Assembly: GCA_028622995.1 (NCBI GenBank)
Contig: JAJQJQ010000056.1
Coordinates: 992,001-1,056,000 of the forward strand
Direction: 5' to 3'
Length of the DNA stretch: 64,000 nt
From: Panagrolaimus kolymaensis
Lineage: Eukaryota; Nematoda; Chromadorea; Rhabditida; Panagrolaimidae
The position numbers were made by a program, and so were the translations under genes. This document shows, one piece after another, positions 27,190-44,804 of this stretch (within the stretch, counting starts at the first letter, position 1; every line of letters begins with the position of its first letter). A model generated the notes under the pieces. That model saw only the letters and a list, made by a program, of their open reading frames with translations. It was not told the origin of the DNA and searched no databases.

Positions 27190-29405
27190 ATGTTGAAAAT
27201 GATAGCTTCAAGTCGGAGATTTTTAATATTAGCTGGTGGATTTGCAATTTTTTGGATTTTCCTTATTTTTATTAATTTACATTCCATTGACGATCATGTT
27301 GAAGCTATTGCTAAACAACAAGAAATTTATCAACATAAAAATAATGTGGCAGAAAGTTATAAATTTAATGGTGCAGAAATGATGGATATGGATGCAAAAA
27401 TTGTAGTTCCACAAATTATTAAACCAATTAATCCAAATCCAAAAAATATTAATTATATCAATGATGATAAGGCTATGGAAAATTTGGATCAACTAGGTTC
27501 AGTTGAAATTGTAAATAAATCATTTCCAATTAATCCAAAGTTAGCGGAAATGGTTAAAGAAGAAATAAAATGGGGAACAAAAAATATTCCTGAAGTTAAT
27601 TTAACTGAACTTTCTGTTATCAATGGACAAAGCGAAGAGGTTTTTTTCTTTTTATTTTTTTGCTGATAAAAACAAAGCTTTTTTTAGGTCAAACGAAAGA
27701 AAGGATGGCATGATTATGAATTTAACGCTTTATTAAGCGATAAAATTGGACCTCGACGAAAGATTCCGGATTCAAGACATGCCCTTTGTAAAGAGCAAGA
27801 ATATGCAGAAGTTTTGCCATCAGCCACAATAATCATTTGTTATTTTAATGAATTGCCTTCAGTGTTAATGAGATTAGTCAATAGTATTCTTGATAGAACT
27901 CCAAATGAATTAGTTGCTGAAATATTGCTTGTAAATGATTGCAGTGATGCAGATAAAAATGCTGAACCTGAAGTAAAAATATATGCAGAAAAAAATTGGC
28001 CAACGAAAGTTAAATTTTATAAAACTGAAAAGAATGAAGGCTTAATTCGAGCTAAAATGTTTGGAGCTGCAAAAGCCACAGGCGAAGTTTTAGTTTTTTT
28101 GGATAGTCATTGTGAAGTAAATCAAAATTGGCTCCCTCCATTGCTTGATAGAATTCGAGAATCTCCATCAAGGTAATTTTTTTATCGAGAATTTTGTCAA
28201 TCAGTAAAGTAAAGTTTTTTCTTCAGAGTTGTTTGTCCCATTATTGATATTATCAATGCTGAAAATATGATATATGTCGCTTCCCCAGTTTGCACCGGAG
28301 GTTTTAATTGGGCTTTAACTTTTACATGGGATTATCCATCAAAAAATTATTTCAATGATCCGATGAATTATATTAAACCCATTAAATCTGCTACAATGGC
28401 TGGAGGATTGTTTGCAATAAATAAAAATTTCTTCTATGATATTGGTCAATATGATAAAGGTACATACATATTTATGAATTTAGTTTTTCTTTATATAAAG
28501 CATATGTTTTTAGGAATGGATATTTGGGGAGCTGAAAATGTTGAAATTTCATTCAGAATTTGGATGTGTGGCGGTGAACTCGAAATTATTCCATGTAGTC
28601 GAGTGGGCCACATCTTTCGTAAACGTCGCCCCTATGGAACTGACGTCGATTCAATGGGAAAAAATTCCCTTCGAACAGCTTTAGTTTGGATGGATGAATA
28701 TAAAGAAAAATTCTTTAATGCTCGTCCTCATTTAAAAACATTAAAGGATTATGGAGATATAAGTGAAATGGTTTCACTTCGTGAAAAACTTCAATGCAAA
28801 TCTTTTCAATGGTATTTGGAAAATATTTATCCAAAAATTCTTCCTGGAAATCGACCTCTTCCAGATAAAGTTGAAATGACAAAATCAAACACAACAAAAA
28901 AGTTTTTAGTAAGTAAAAGTTTTTATGCAAAATGTTTCCTTCAAAAAATGTTACTAAAATTGTGTTTCATTTTAGATACGCTTGAATGAAACTAATCTTT
29001 GTTTGACGGGTGAAACAACCTCTGGTCGACTTATAAAGGGTGCTCGGCTCTTTTTAGAACCATGCCGGAAATTGCGACGGGAACAAACTTGGCGTTTAAC
29101 TGAAATGAAAGAATTAAGGCCCATGGGTTCGAGTATGCTTTGCTTGGATTCTTTAAAGGTTTCTTTTCTTTGAAATTAAAAAAAAGTGTGAGAAAATAAA
29201 CATTTTTTCGTAGGGTTTGAGACTAGTAAAATGCCATAATCAAGGTGCCCATCAAGAATGGCTAACGAGCTCTGGGAAACTTTTCAACGCGGCTGCAGGA
29301 AAATGTATTAATGCTAAAAATGAAATTTCTACCATTGTTGAAACAGAATATTGTTCGATAGCTAAAACATGGGTGTTAGATCCAATTATTATGGAGCGAA
29401 ATTAA
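27190..29405 (+). CDS. Polypeptide N-acetylgalactosaminyltransferase
   Basis: Golgi GT27 enzyme that starts mucin-type O-glycosylation by moving GalNAc from UDP-GalNAc to Ser/Thr. Exons: 27190-27639, 27688-28172, 28227-28459, 28514-28908, 28976-29158, 29214-29405; 645 residues. A type II anchor (about residues 12-33) and an Asn/Lys-rich stem lead to the catalytic domain with FLDSHCEV (DxH at 289-291), [15 protein letters not shown] and [17 protein letters not shown]. The usual Gly of WGGEN is Ala here. [13 protein letters not shown] is also typical. The C-terminus is a ricin-type lectin domain with LCLT, MLCLDS and KCINA repeats. Together with C1GALT1 elsewhere in this window it would give a two-step route to core 1 glycans. 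The individual gly isoform was not assigned. Confidence 0.93.
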
Positions 29406-34771
<5,366 letters not shown>

Positions 34772-36315
34772 TAAATTTTTTCTCCTTTTTATTTAATTTT
34801 TAAAATTTTACAGTTATTCATGATTTTTTTGTTAATTAAAAAAAGTGTGTCTTAACTGTATTTACTGGTCCTATTTTTCATTTTATTTTTCTTCGGGATT
34901 TTTTTATTAATAATTTTTCTTAGACTTCTAAAAAAATTTATTGCGCTCGTTTGTGCAAATTTTATTTTTTCTCTAACTTTCTAAAGTTTTTTTTATTTGA
35001 CATAATAATTTTTTTGGAGAGCAGCAATTTATGACCAAAATTTGAAAAAGCAATCATAGAGTTTTTTACTGATATTTTTATTACCTTTTATTTTTTTATT
35101 TGTCTCTCTCTCACTCCCTAATTTGAAAACGATGGCCTTTGTTCCAAATTTTAACATTAGTATTTTTTTGAGAATTCTATTTTATTTTAAAATAAAAATT
35201 TGTCTACTTTTTTTTCTTCAACGATTGATATTTAAATTTATATTATTTTTCTAAATTGATTTGTTTTTAATTATTTGCATTTGAATGAATGAAAAAAAGA
35301 AAGAAAATAAAGCTAAGCATAATTTTTATGTTTTGTTGAAAAAATATGTAAAATAAAAAAGATGTGTCGCAAATGAAGACGAACGAAAAAATTAAAAGAA
35401 TTGGTTTCAATAATGAAATTACTCTCATGGAAATGCCCTTGGATGAATTGCCTCTCCTATCTCCAAAAAAAATAAAAAAAAAATTTCGGTATTGGTGGCA
35501 GAATAGTGTTCAGTTGTTGTTGTTAAGCTTTTCCATGGTTAATTTGAAAAATGTCTTAATTCAGAAAAAAAGCTTTAGTAAAAAATAGTAACGAAACGAT
35601 GTACAAAGTTGCTAACGCTGCGTTGATCGAAAAACGTTTTTTTCTTCCACGGAACCGGAAGAAAAAGAATAAAAAAAAAATCGAAGAATAACGAAAATGG
35701 TTTTATTCGAAGAAAAAGGTTACAACAACACTAACAACAATCAAAAAGAAAGAATAAAAGATTTTTTGTTTTATTTTTTATTTAAAAACAAAAAATGAAG
35801 AAAAACCTCTACGTTTTTTTCTATCTTTTTCGCTTGTCACCATCATTATTTCTTTCTTCCATCCATCGTTGTTAGTTACGGACAATGACGAAGAAAAATT
35901 GTCTCGTGTTTGTTGCTTGTTGCTGTAAGGAAGCAAAAAAGCAGCAGCATCCACAAATATTTTTGCGCATCTTTTTTTTTCTTCAACTTACTTAATGATG
36001 AAGAAGATTTTGAGCCCACTTTTTTCCTTTCACTTTTTTGCCTCTCTTTTTTGTTTCTGTTTCAAAAAATTTTTGGGGATTTTTTTGTGTTGTTGTTGAA
36101 ACGTTAGCTTTTTTTCATTGTTGTTGGGTAATTAAGTCTTTTTTACTTCTATTTTCGCGCTCCATGCGAGGTTTTTAACTTTTGTCTGAACTTTAAAGAA
36201 GAAAAAAAATTGATTCGATTAAGACATTTTCTTTTTATGTGTGATTTTTCGAAAGTTTTTGTTTCACTTTTTATAAAATTTTTCTGATGATTGTTATTTT
36301 TTTAATTTTATCAGG
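34772..36315. other. Intergenic, AT-rich
   Basis: Low-complexity spacer upstream of the Kir channel gene. No gene seen. It ends with a splice-acceptor-like TTTTATCAG directly before the Kir start codon, suggesting trans-splicing or a 5' UTR intron. Confidence 0.55.
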
Positions 36316-38216
36316 ATGGAAACAAGCATACTATTGGAATCTGGTGAAAATAATGTTTTTGATGGGCCTCAAGCAATGCATAGGAATAGATTTTTAAGAC
36401 CAAGGATTGGATCAAAAAGGATACGAAATCGATTGGTTCAAAAATATGGAGTTTGTAATATTTCTTTGGTGAATGTTCCAAAACAAAGTCGAAAATATTT
36501 TAGGTTAGCTTTTTTATTTAAATTTTTAGCGAATGAAAAAAACATTAAAGTAGCTACTATTATTTTTTGATACGATAATTCTTTAAAAAATAATTATTAA
36601 CCTTTTAGAGACATTTTCACCACAGTGATAGAAGTAAAATGGCGTTGGTGTTTATTATTTTTTTCCACTTCTTTTTTCCTTTCATGGTCTTTATTTACGG
36701 GAATATATTATTTACTTGCTATGTATCATGGAGATTTAGAACATGATGCCGATGATGAAAATTGGGATCCATGTATACGCAATGGTAATTCAGCATTAAA
36801 TATTTTTTTATTTGCTTTTACAACTCAAACTACAATTGGTAAATTAATTTGCATATTTTTTATAAATATTTTTTATTTTTTATTAATTTTTTTAATGCTT
36901 ATTTTGAAATAAATAATTTCTAATTAAAATTAATTTATGACAAAGTTAACAACTGACTGATTACTATCCAAATTATTTTTTTTATAGGTTACGGTTTTCG
37001 TTATCCAACTGATTCATGTCCATTAGTGGTTATGACAATGTGTGTACAATTTATGGTGGGTGTAATGTGTCAAACATTAATGGCAGGAGTAATCTTTGCT
37101 AAACTTGCCCGACCGATCAAACGCGCAGCCACTATTTTATTTAGTAAAAATTGTGTTATTTGTATGAGGGATGGAAAACTTTGTTTACAATTTCGAGTTG
37201 GAGACATGCGTAAAAGTCTTCTTGCGGAAGCACACGTTAGACTTCAAGTAAAGGATTAAATAATTTTTTAAGAGGCAACAAAAACAAAATAAAAAAAATT
37301 GTGTGTTTGCAGATGATTAAAAAATGCGTAACTCTTGAAGGCGAAGTATTACCTTTTCATCAATTTGATATGAATGTTGGATATGATTCAGGCCTCGATA
37401 GGGTATTCGTGATTTGGCCAATAACAATATGTCATGAAATAAATGAAGAAAGCCCACTTTATGAAATTAGTAAAGAAGCATTAGCAACTTCAAGATTTGA
37501 AATTATTGCATTATTGGAAGGTGTTGTGGAATCTGTGGGTTCTACAACTCAAGCAAGGACTAGTTATTTACCTAATGAAATTTTATGGGGTAAACGGTAG
37601 GAAAAAAGTTACTTTTTAAAGGATCATAATAAATTTTTACTGTTTTAGTTTTGCTCGATTAGTTACATATCAAAGAGAAAATGGACAATATAAAATTGAT
37701 TTGGCTAAATTTCATGATGTTAAAGATGTAGCTACTCCTTCATGCAGTGCCAAGGACCTTGATGAAATGGAGGTATAATTTTTTTACTTTTTACCTTAAT
37801 TTTTCCAATTAAAAAATGCGAACTTTAAAGTCATCAATGGCAAGTAGCCTAATAAATTTGCCTCCTTCCATTGCTTTACAGCTTGCAAGCAAAGAAGGAT
37901 CGGAAATTGATTTCGATCTTGATCATTCCACAGCCATTGCCGCGGCTGCTGCTAACGCTTTACGTCATCGATATCAAGCAGGCGCAACAAATCAAATAAC
38001 AATTGATTCCGATGATGACAATGAAGATATACACCATGAACATCATCATCGAACAAATATTTATCCGGTTTGTTTAAAGTTTTTTTTTGTAAAAAAATGC
38101 TTTTTTTAAATCAATTTTTCCAGAGTAACAGTTTCACAAAAAAGCTTTCAACTCCTGATAGTGAAATTCGAAGGAAACAATCACAGCAAATTCGAAGAGG
38201 CCCAGATTTATTTTAA
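36316..38216 (+). CDS. irk: Inward-rectifier potassium channel (Kir)
   Basis: Exons: 36316-36503, 36609-36838, 36988-37247, 37313-37596, 37649-37772, 37831-38067, 38124-38216; 471 residues. The order is a cytoplasmic N-terminus, slide helix DIFTTVIEVKWRW, M1 (about 76-100), pore helix and filter TTIGYGFR (about 137-144), M2 (about 153-178) and the cytoplasmic domain with ARPIKRAATILFS (PIP2-contact region), MRDGKLCLQFRVGDMRKS and FHQFDMNVGYDSGLDR. Two positions differ from Kir2-type channels: Gln168 is where the Asp of strong rectifiers sits in M2, and Thr134 replaces the pore-helix Glu that pairs with the filter Arg. The C-terminal tail is rich in Ala, then Asp and His. The next gene, a Cys-loop channel, begins only 183 bp downstream on the same strand. 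Confidence 0.93.
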
Positions 38217-38399
38217 ATTTTTTCTTTTGTTGATTTTCTTTTTTCGGTCATTGAAGTTTAGTTTATTTTTTCCTTTTTTTCTCTGTTTTTCCAATATCAA
38301 ATAAACTGAAATTTGATCAAACTCATAGTATTTTTTGTTTATGTTTATGCAAAAGAAAAAAAGTTTAGTAAATTTTTTTCATACAAAAGTCATTTTTAA

Positions 38400-39939
38400 A
38401 TGAGTGCGTTTTCAATAAAAATGGCAAGTGCTATCACAGCTTTTAACATTTTACAATTGTTGACTTTGCCCACGGCTCAAGAAGTTAATAATGATTTTTC
38501 TCAATTTAACAATAATTATAATCGATTAATAGTTAAACTTTTTGATGCAAAAAATTATGAGAAATGGAAGCCTTCACATACTCCAATAAATATTGGAGCT
38601 TTTGTTATTATTGATCATGTTGAAAATATGGTAATTGTCTCTCTTTTTTTAAAGTTGGTTTAAACAAAAGTATTTTAGGATGAAGTTAGTCAAACCCTTA
38701 TGTTTCATGGAACTTTAATTTTGGTAATAATACAAATATTAGCTTTTTAAGATAAAAAAAAGTTTTCTTTTTCAGACCTGGAATGATCGAAGACTGGTAT
38801 GGGAACCTCGAGATTATAACAACTTGAATCAAACTTACATTTCTACTAACATAGGTTCAATTTGGACTCCACCTATTTATTTTCGAACTTTGTAAGCTTT
38901 TTTCAGTGGTTTTATCCAGAAAATTCTAAATTGAATATTTTAGAGTTCGAGCAACCACCAAAGTCTTGCAATATCACAATACTGAAATAATCCTTGATAG
39001 TACTGGTTTTGTAACAACCATAACGGGAATAAGTGTATCAACGGAATGTCAAATGGATTACACTAATTACCCGTATGATAATCAAACTTGCACCATCATG
39101 CTTGTTGCACCATTAATGAATTCAGCTCGGTAAATCCATTTTTCTTTAATTATAAATTTAAAAAAATCATTTTGTTACAGTATGACATTCACTGAAGTCC
39201 CTGTGTTCCTTAAACGAGATGCGCTTTATGGTAGCGAAGAAAATAATATGACTTCGGGAGCTTACTTCGATGTAACAGGTTTAAGATCAGAGAGATTATA
39301 TTATTATAAACATGGAATAACTTCGAATGAAACAATTTAGTATATTTTTCGAAACATTTTTTTATCCCATTTTGAAATAATTATTTCAGCCGAAAATATG
39401 GTCCTCGAAATACAAGCACTTTTTTGCGATTTGTTTTATCACTCAAAAGAAATCCAAATCACTATATGTCTTTGATTGCCTTGCCTCTTTTGGCTTCGTC
39501 GATGTAAACAATTTTTTCTAGAAAAATGTCTCTAAAAAAGTTGTTTTCAGATGCGCCTATGTCGTAGCATGTATGAGCCACACAGCCGTTTCATTAGTTT
39601 GGCTCGTCGCCTGCTTGGTTATGCAAGCCATGAATATTGTAAGAATGATTGATGACCTTCCACCTGATTATAATACTACGCCATTTTGTGGTAAATACTT
39701 TAATAAAAATATTTTTAATCTTCAAACAATCTTCTTTTTTTGTAGCTAAACTCGCTGGAGTTGTGTTCGCTCAAACTTTGGCTTTACTTTGTTATCGCTT
39801 TATGATGATGCTATTTTACAATCATTACAACAAAAATTTTGATAAACTTAAATTAGAAAAAATGCAACAAATTGAATATTTATTTGCTGTTATTATGGCC
39901 ATTTGTGGAATAATCAATTTTTGGTATCTTGTTTTCTGA
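38400..39939 (+). CDS. Divergent Cys-loop ligand-gated ion channel subunit
   Basis: Exons: 38400-38630, 38679-38723, 38776-38891, 38944-39129, 39181-39339, 39390-39503, 39551-39690, 39746-39939; 394 residues. A signal-like N-terminus leads to a pentameric-channel ligand domain with LTWNDRRLVWEP, IWTPPIYF and a Cys-loop of exactly 13 residues between Cys166 and Cys180 (NYPYDNQTC). Four hydrophobic helices follow, but M1/M2 (SLIALPLLASS.. and SHTAVSLVWLVACLV) lack the usual PAR or GEK signature, and the M3-M4 cytoplasmic loop is only about 18 residues. It is therefore an orphan, possibly non-acetylcholine-gated subunit. Translation may start instead at the ATG at 38421. Its last 60 coding bases overlap the homeobox gene on the other strand. 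Confidence 0.82.
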
Positions 39940-40439
39940 TTTTGATTGAGTTTGTTTTGAAGCAAAAAAATTATTGAAATAATTATTCTTCCAAATTTGA
40001 GGTTGTCTTTGATTAATTAATTTAAATAAATCTTGATTATTTTGTTGGGTGAATTGTTGAGAATAATGTGCACAATCTGGAAGATTTATGGAGCCATTGT
40101 TGTTGGAAAGTCGAAATTTGCTTTTGTATCGGCGATTTTGAAACCAAATTTTAATCTGAAAAAAAGATTTTAACTTTTTATAGTTTGGAAAAAATAAATG
40201 TTATTTACTTGTTGTTGTGACAATCCCAATAAAGCTGCCAATGCTGCTCTTCGTTCTGGTGAAACATATCGATGACAACGAAATTCAGCTTCGAGCCAAT
40301 GAACTTGAGCTGCATTAAATGATGACCTTCTTCGCTGCTTCTGCTTTACCACTACCGCCATCTTTGGTTCGCCAATGCCATGGTCTAATAATTTAGCAAT
40401 GGAAAAATCAGTTCGTGAATCACTTTGCTGATGGGCCAT
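39880..40439 (-). CDS. NK-2-class homeobox transcription factor
   Basis: Two exons, 40439-40209 and 40155-39880; 168 residues. The homeodomain spans about residues 34-93, with QRRRSSFNAAQVHWLEAEF, then IKIWFQNRRYKSKF. Gln at homeodomain position 50 and Tyr at 54 (RRY) are NK-2-class marks. A short motif FSIAKLL at residues 12-18 resembles the TN (tinman/engrailed-like) repression motif. The tail is Asn/Gln-rich. The homeodomain is split by an intron right before the recognition helix. The protein is short for the class, so an upstream exon cannot be excluded. Coding sequence 39880-39939 is antisense to the coding end of the Cys-loop channel. Confidence 0.85.
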
Positions 40440-41011
40440 AGCTACACTAACAAATAACTTTATAGAATGTGAAAAATAAAAAAAAGTATGTATGAGTTTT
40501 TTATGTTTTATTTTTGACAACAAGTGTTGTCGTTGTTGCGAAAATTAACAATCTCGTCCTCCTAGCTTTTTGCTAACATCTGGTAGTAGAAGCAAGCTAC
40601 TACGATAATCATCATCAACACACGATGCGATGATGCTTTGTCAAATTGAATATCGACAACTTTACTAATTGATTTCGGCATAGCTTCAAAGGGCGAGAAG
40701 AAGCGATCATAAAAGTTATACAAGCAAAGTAACAAAGAAGCAATTTGTCGCAAGTCAATCAGAGCATACATATGGCTGGCCGTCGGCAATATTTTTGAAA
40801 ATAAGGTGTTAACAATAAATGAATTTTAGATACTTCCGGAGCAGAATGTTTTTTTTATTTTTAAATGCCATCGAGATTAAGGATGATGGGGCGGCAGAGA
40901 AATAAAAAATTGCAATAAGTATAAAAATAACTTTATTAACTATTTATTTTCTTAGTAAAATTTAGATGACTTTTGCAAAAAATAAAGTAAAACATAAGAA
41001 AAAGTTACAAA
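40440..41011. other. Spacer between EB-module gene and homeobox gene
   Basis: Upstream region of the homeobox gene and 3' flank of the EB-module gene. No further gene is supported. Confidence 0.55.
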
Positions 41012-42539
41012 TTACACTCCGCCCGAATTACTATTTTTATTTCCAAAAAGATGTTCAACGTTTGTAAGGATGCTATTGAAGCTGAATGGATCATCAGGGT
41101 TTGTGCAACGAGCGCCAAGAAGTGAGTCCTAAAAAAAGAAAAAAAGCAATTAGCAATAGAATTAACTTTTTAAATGGTATATTTACATTTTGAACAAATC
41201 CACATTTACATTGGCAAATACCAAATCGGCATTCAGCTGAAGCCGGACATTGTTTGTTACTGAAACAACGTTCACCAAGAAGAATTTTTCCTAAACATTT
41301 ATCAATAACCGCTACTTCCTCGATGTTGTTACATGTTTTTTCACAAGTTGGAAAACGGTCATCATTTGTCTTAAAATTATTTTTTATCACAAAAAATTGT
41401 TTGTAAAATTTTTCGTACCGCATGAAAACCCGGTCTGCATTCACATGTTCCAAGAGTGCAACTCATGGCTACACCACCTTCACATTGTTCATCCGTTTGA
41501 CATGGATCATCTCGATGTGCAATACTCAAACATTGCCCATTAATATATAATGGAGTTGGATCTCTGCATGGTCGTGGACAACATAAAGATGTTTTCCAAC
41601 CAGGTTCGCTAACCGTGAAACAAAAATGAGTCAGCGGGCGACATTTTTGATCTTCTGGTGCGCTATTATCACATGATTGGCTTAAATCTGGTTCTCCATA
41701 TGGGCAACGCAAACGACAGCAATGACCAATATATGGACTGCCATATGTGACGCATCGAAATCCAATGGGGCAACTATCGGTTGTTGCAGCATTATCAAGC
41801 ATATCGATATCATTAAGAAATAGTCTACGACAAGATTGATGTGGATGCATGTTATCGGGGCATACAGCATAACATTTATTTCTTGCCATATCCCTTGCAG
41901 TTCCAGGAGCGCATTGACATGTTCCACCGAGGCAAGAATTAAATGGATCCACGCAATGGCTTTCTTTTTCACAAGATTGTCCCCAATGAGCCACTCGAGT
42001 ACATTCAACTCCATAAAGTTGTTGGCCAGCAGGACATGCTAAATACAAAAATTTACTATTGCCTGATCTTAAAAAAAGTTAGCTTACGAACTACACATTT
42101 TCCATCAATGACACTACCACCCCAGCATTCACATTTTCCATCCCTGCATAAAAGAGGTGGTTTACAATCTCGTTGACATGAGTCACCAATATTGCTTGGA
42201 GCTGAAAATTATAAATATATTTGAAAATCAAAATTTTTTATGGTTACCTAATCTGCAAACAGTAATTCTATCATTTACATCAAATTCTTCAAAATTTGTT
42301 GGACATGTACATCTGCCTTCTCGGCATACTGTATTTGTTCCATAGCATTCTTCATCAAATAAACATTTACTTCCAACTAGTTTTTCTATAAAATGTTTAG
42401 TTTTTTTAATAAAATAATGAAATATAATTAAAAACGTACGTGTACAAGGTACACCAAAAGATCCAAAAATACTTTGAATATTCAATAATAAAATTTGGCA
42501 AAATATTAAAATATTAATTTTATAAAAACACTGTTTCAT
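41012..42539 (-). CDS. Secreted Cys-rich EB-module protein
   Basis: Exons: 42539-42440, 42385-42248, 42201-42088, 42038-41419, 41369-41187, 41128-41012; 423 residues. Residues 1-26 form a signal peptide. The rest is about a dozen short Cys modules of the nematode EB type, with the recurring pattern GxxCxxDxxCxxxxxxCxxGxCxC (for example GSKCLFDEECYG..REGRCTC, GQSCEKESHC..LGGTCQC, DDPCQTDEQC..LGTCECRPG and GERCFSNKQC..FGICQC). Two lustrin-like CPIGFRC..CC units lie between them. There is no transmembrane helix. The tail (SLLGARCTNPDDPFSFNSI) is polar. Function unknown; extracellular binding or matrix role by analogy. The 3' neighbour is the homeobox gene. Confidence 0.85.
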
Positions 42540-43188
42540 GATACTGAGTCTTTTTGTCTTCTGGTCAAGGGCGGAGATCGTGTATCATGAAGAAAATCTT
42601 ATATCGATTTATGTTTATGTTTGATGTGAAAAAAAGAAGATGAAGAAGAAGAACATCTATCCATCTATCCTCTTTCTTCATCCCTGACGCGGATGCTGCT
42701 GTTTGCGCGAATTAAAAAAAAGAAGAAAGAAGGCCGACGACGATCGCTTCTAGGGGTTTGGCGATTGATCGATTCATTTCCCAACAAACAAAAAAGAAGA
42801 TAGATAAATATGAGAGAGAAAATTCATGTTTTTGATGAAATAGGTCAAATAAAATTTTTTAGGTGTTTAAATTTCTTGGAAATTCTTCAAGGCTAAAATT
42901 TAAATTTTATTTCATTGTTTTCAAGCATTATAAAATAAAAATGTTTTGTAGGTCCAAATGCTTTTAAAAATACTTATATTTTTACTAGTAAGAAAATATC
43001 ATCAAGTAATACTCTTTAATAAATTATAACAAAACAAACAAAAATTATAAAAGGCCAAAATTAATTTTTTTTAAATTTTTTAAATTATTATTAAACCCAT
43101 AAATTAAAAACGGCAAAATGCATCTTTTTCATTTCATTGCCATTATTGTGTAAGTAATGCACTGTGGTTGTTTGTAAGACACATTTTT
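42540..43188. other. Spacer, AT-rich
   Basis: Upstream of the EB-module gene and 3' of calumenin. No gene seen. Confidence 0.55.
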
Positions 43189-44804
43189 TTAGAGTTCGGC
43201 AGGATCATGTTTTTGAAGTTGTTCACCATAATCGGTAGCTTGAGACCCAACGAAAGTATCATAATGAGTAACGATTTCTTCGGGGCTGAGTTTTCCATCT
43301 TTGTCATCATCAGCGATGCCAACTAAATGTTTAGCTTCAGCATCAGCGTGGTCGAAACCAACAGGCATAATCCAATCCCGCATTTCATCCTTATTAAGTT
43401 TTCCATCAGCATCTTTATCTCGATGTTCATTAAACATTTCACGTTCAGAAGCAACCCAATCAGGTTCTTTGCCATTAAGTTCGGGATAATCATCTGGGCG
43501 ATACATATCTCCAATATATTCTTCAATGCTTACAAATCCATCCTTATCTTTATCGATGTCTTCAACGGTTTCTTGAACCACGATATCTCGCATATGATCA
43601 CAATCTTCAGGATGCATGAAGCAACCATATTCAGTTCGATCAAGCAAACCATTGGAATCATAATCTGCTACCTTCCAACGACGTTCATCTCGGGCAATCA
43701 TTTTGGTATATTCGGGGGAAAGTTCTTGGCCATCACCATCTGAAGAACCATAAACCATTTCACTATAAAAAAATGGAAACTATTAACAAAATATTTTTTA
43801 AGGCTCAAATGATTACCGATAATCTTTCCATCCAAGTTTACCATCCTTAACTTTATCTTCCTTATAATTTTTCCATGTTCGTTCAACATCATTGTTTACA
43901 TAACGTTTTTGCATAAAATTAATATGTTCACGAAGTTCGTTTTCTTCAACAAATCCATCACTATTTAAATCCATTTTAGGGACTAATTTGCTATAAAATT
44001 ATTTATTTTATTATTACATATATATATGCTTTTGCTTATTTTATTTTTTAAATTATAATTTTATTGATGTTAGATGAGTCAAAACAAAAGTTTATTTTTG
44101 CTGCGCAAGAAATGAGCAATGAAAGCTAGCTGTCAATCATCATTTTTTTTAGTGAGCAGAGAGAGAGGGGGTTTAGCGATGATGTTACATCTTTTTTAAA
44201 TTTAATTTAATGCCTTTTTGCCTTTTTTCCTTGCTTGCTTTTGGTTTTGTTTATTATTGAAAATATGAGGGTTCGTTAGTTTAAAAATAAGCAACCAAAA
44301 AATATATATGAGGCATCCCCGTTTTTTTTGTTAACGAAACAAAAAAAAATGTATTGGAAAAAAGTTTTTTTGACAAAGCAGAATTTTTTTGGAGGAAGAA
44401 GAATAATGAAAATGTTTGATAAAGGTGTGCGCCCATCATCACAATCACTGATAATGAAAATCAAAGCCATAATAGCCATAGACTCAGACGACGATGACAA
44501 TGTTAAAAAGCAAACGAAAAAAATAAAATGAAAAGAAAAACTTACGCAAGTCGTTCCTTGCTTTTTTCTGGAGTAAGCTGATCATATTCTGCTGCGGTAT
44601 CTTTACCAAGAAAAGCTTCATGATCAAATTTGGTGTCGTGTTCGCTGCCCTATAATAATAATTTTAATTATTTAAACTTTTATATTTTTATTTGTATGTT
44701 TATCTTACTTTAAAATGTTCTTTATCAGAAAGGGCTTCTGGATGATTAGCTGATACAAGATAAAAAGCTCCCAAACAGAGAGCAATAACGAGAATATTCC
44801 TCAT
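43189..44804 (-). CDS. calu-1: Calumenin/reticulocalbin (CREC family)
   Basis: Low-affinity calcium-binding protein of the secretory pathway. Exons: 44804-44709, 44649-44546, 43990-43817, 43762-43189; 315 residues, the normal family length. A signal peptide (1-19) precedes six EF-hands: DLNSDGFVEENE, a degenerate second (EDKVKDGKLGWKD), DYDSNGLLDRTE, DKDKDGFVSIEE, DKDADGKLNKDE and DDDKDGKLSPEE. The family blocks RRWKVADYDSNG, CFMHPEDC and FVGSQATDYGEQL are clear. The protein ends KHDPAEL, not with an exact HDEL or HDEF retrieval tetrapeptide. The second intron (43992-44545) is over ten times longer than the others. Confidence 0.94.
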
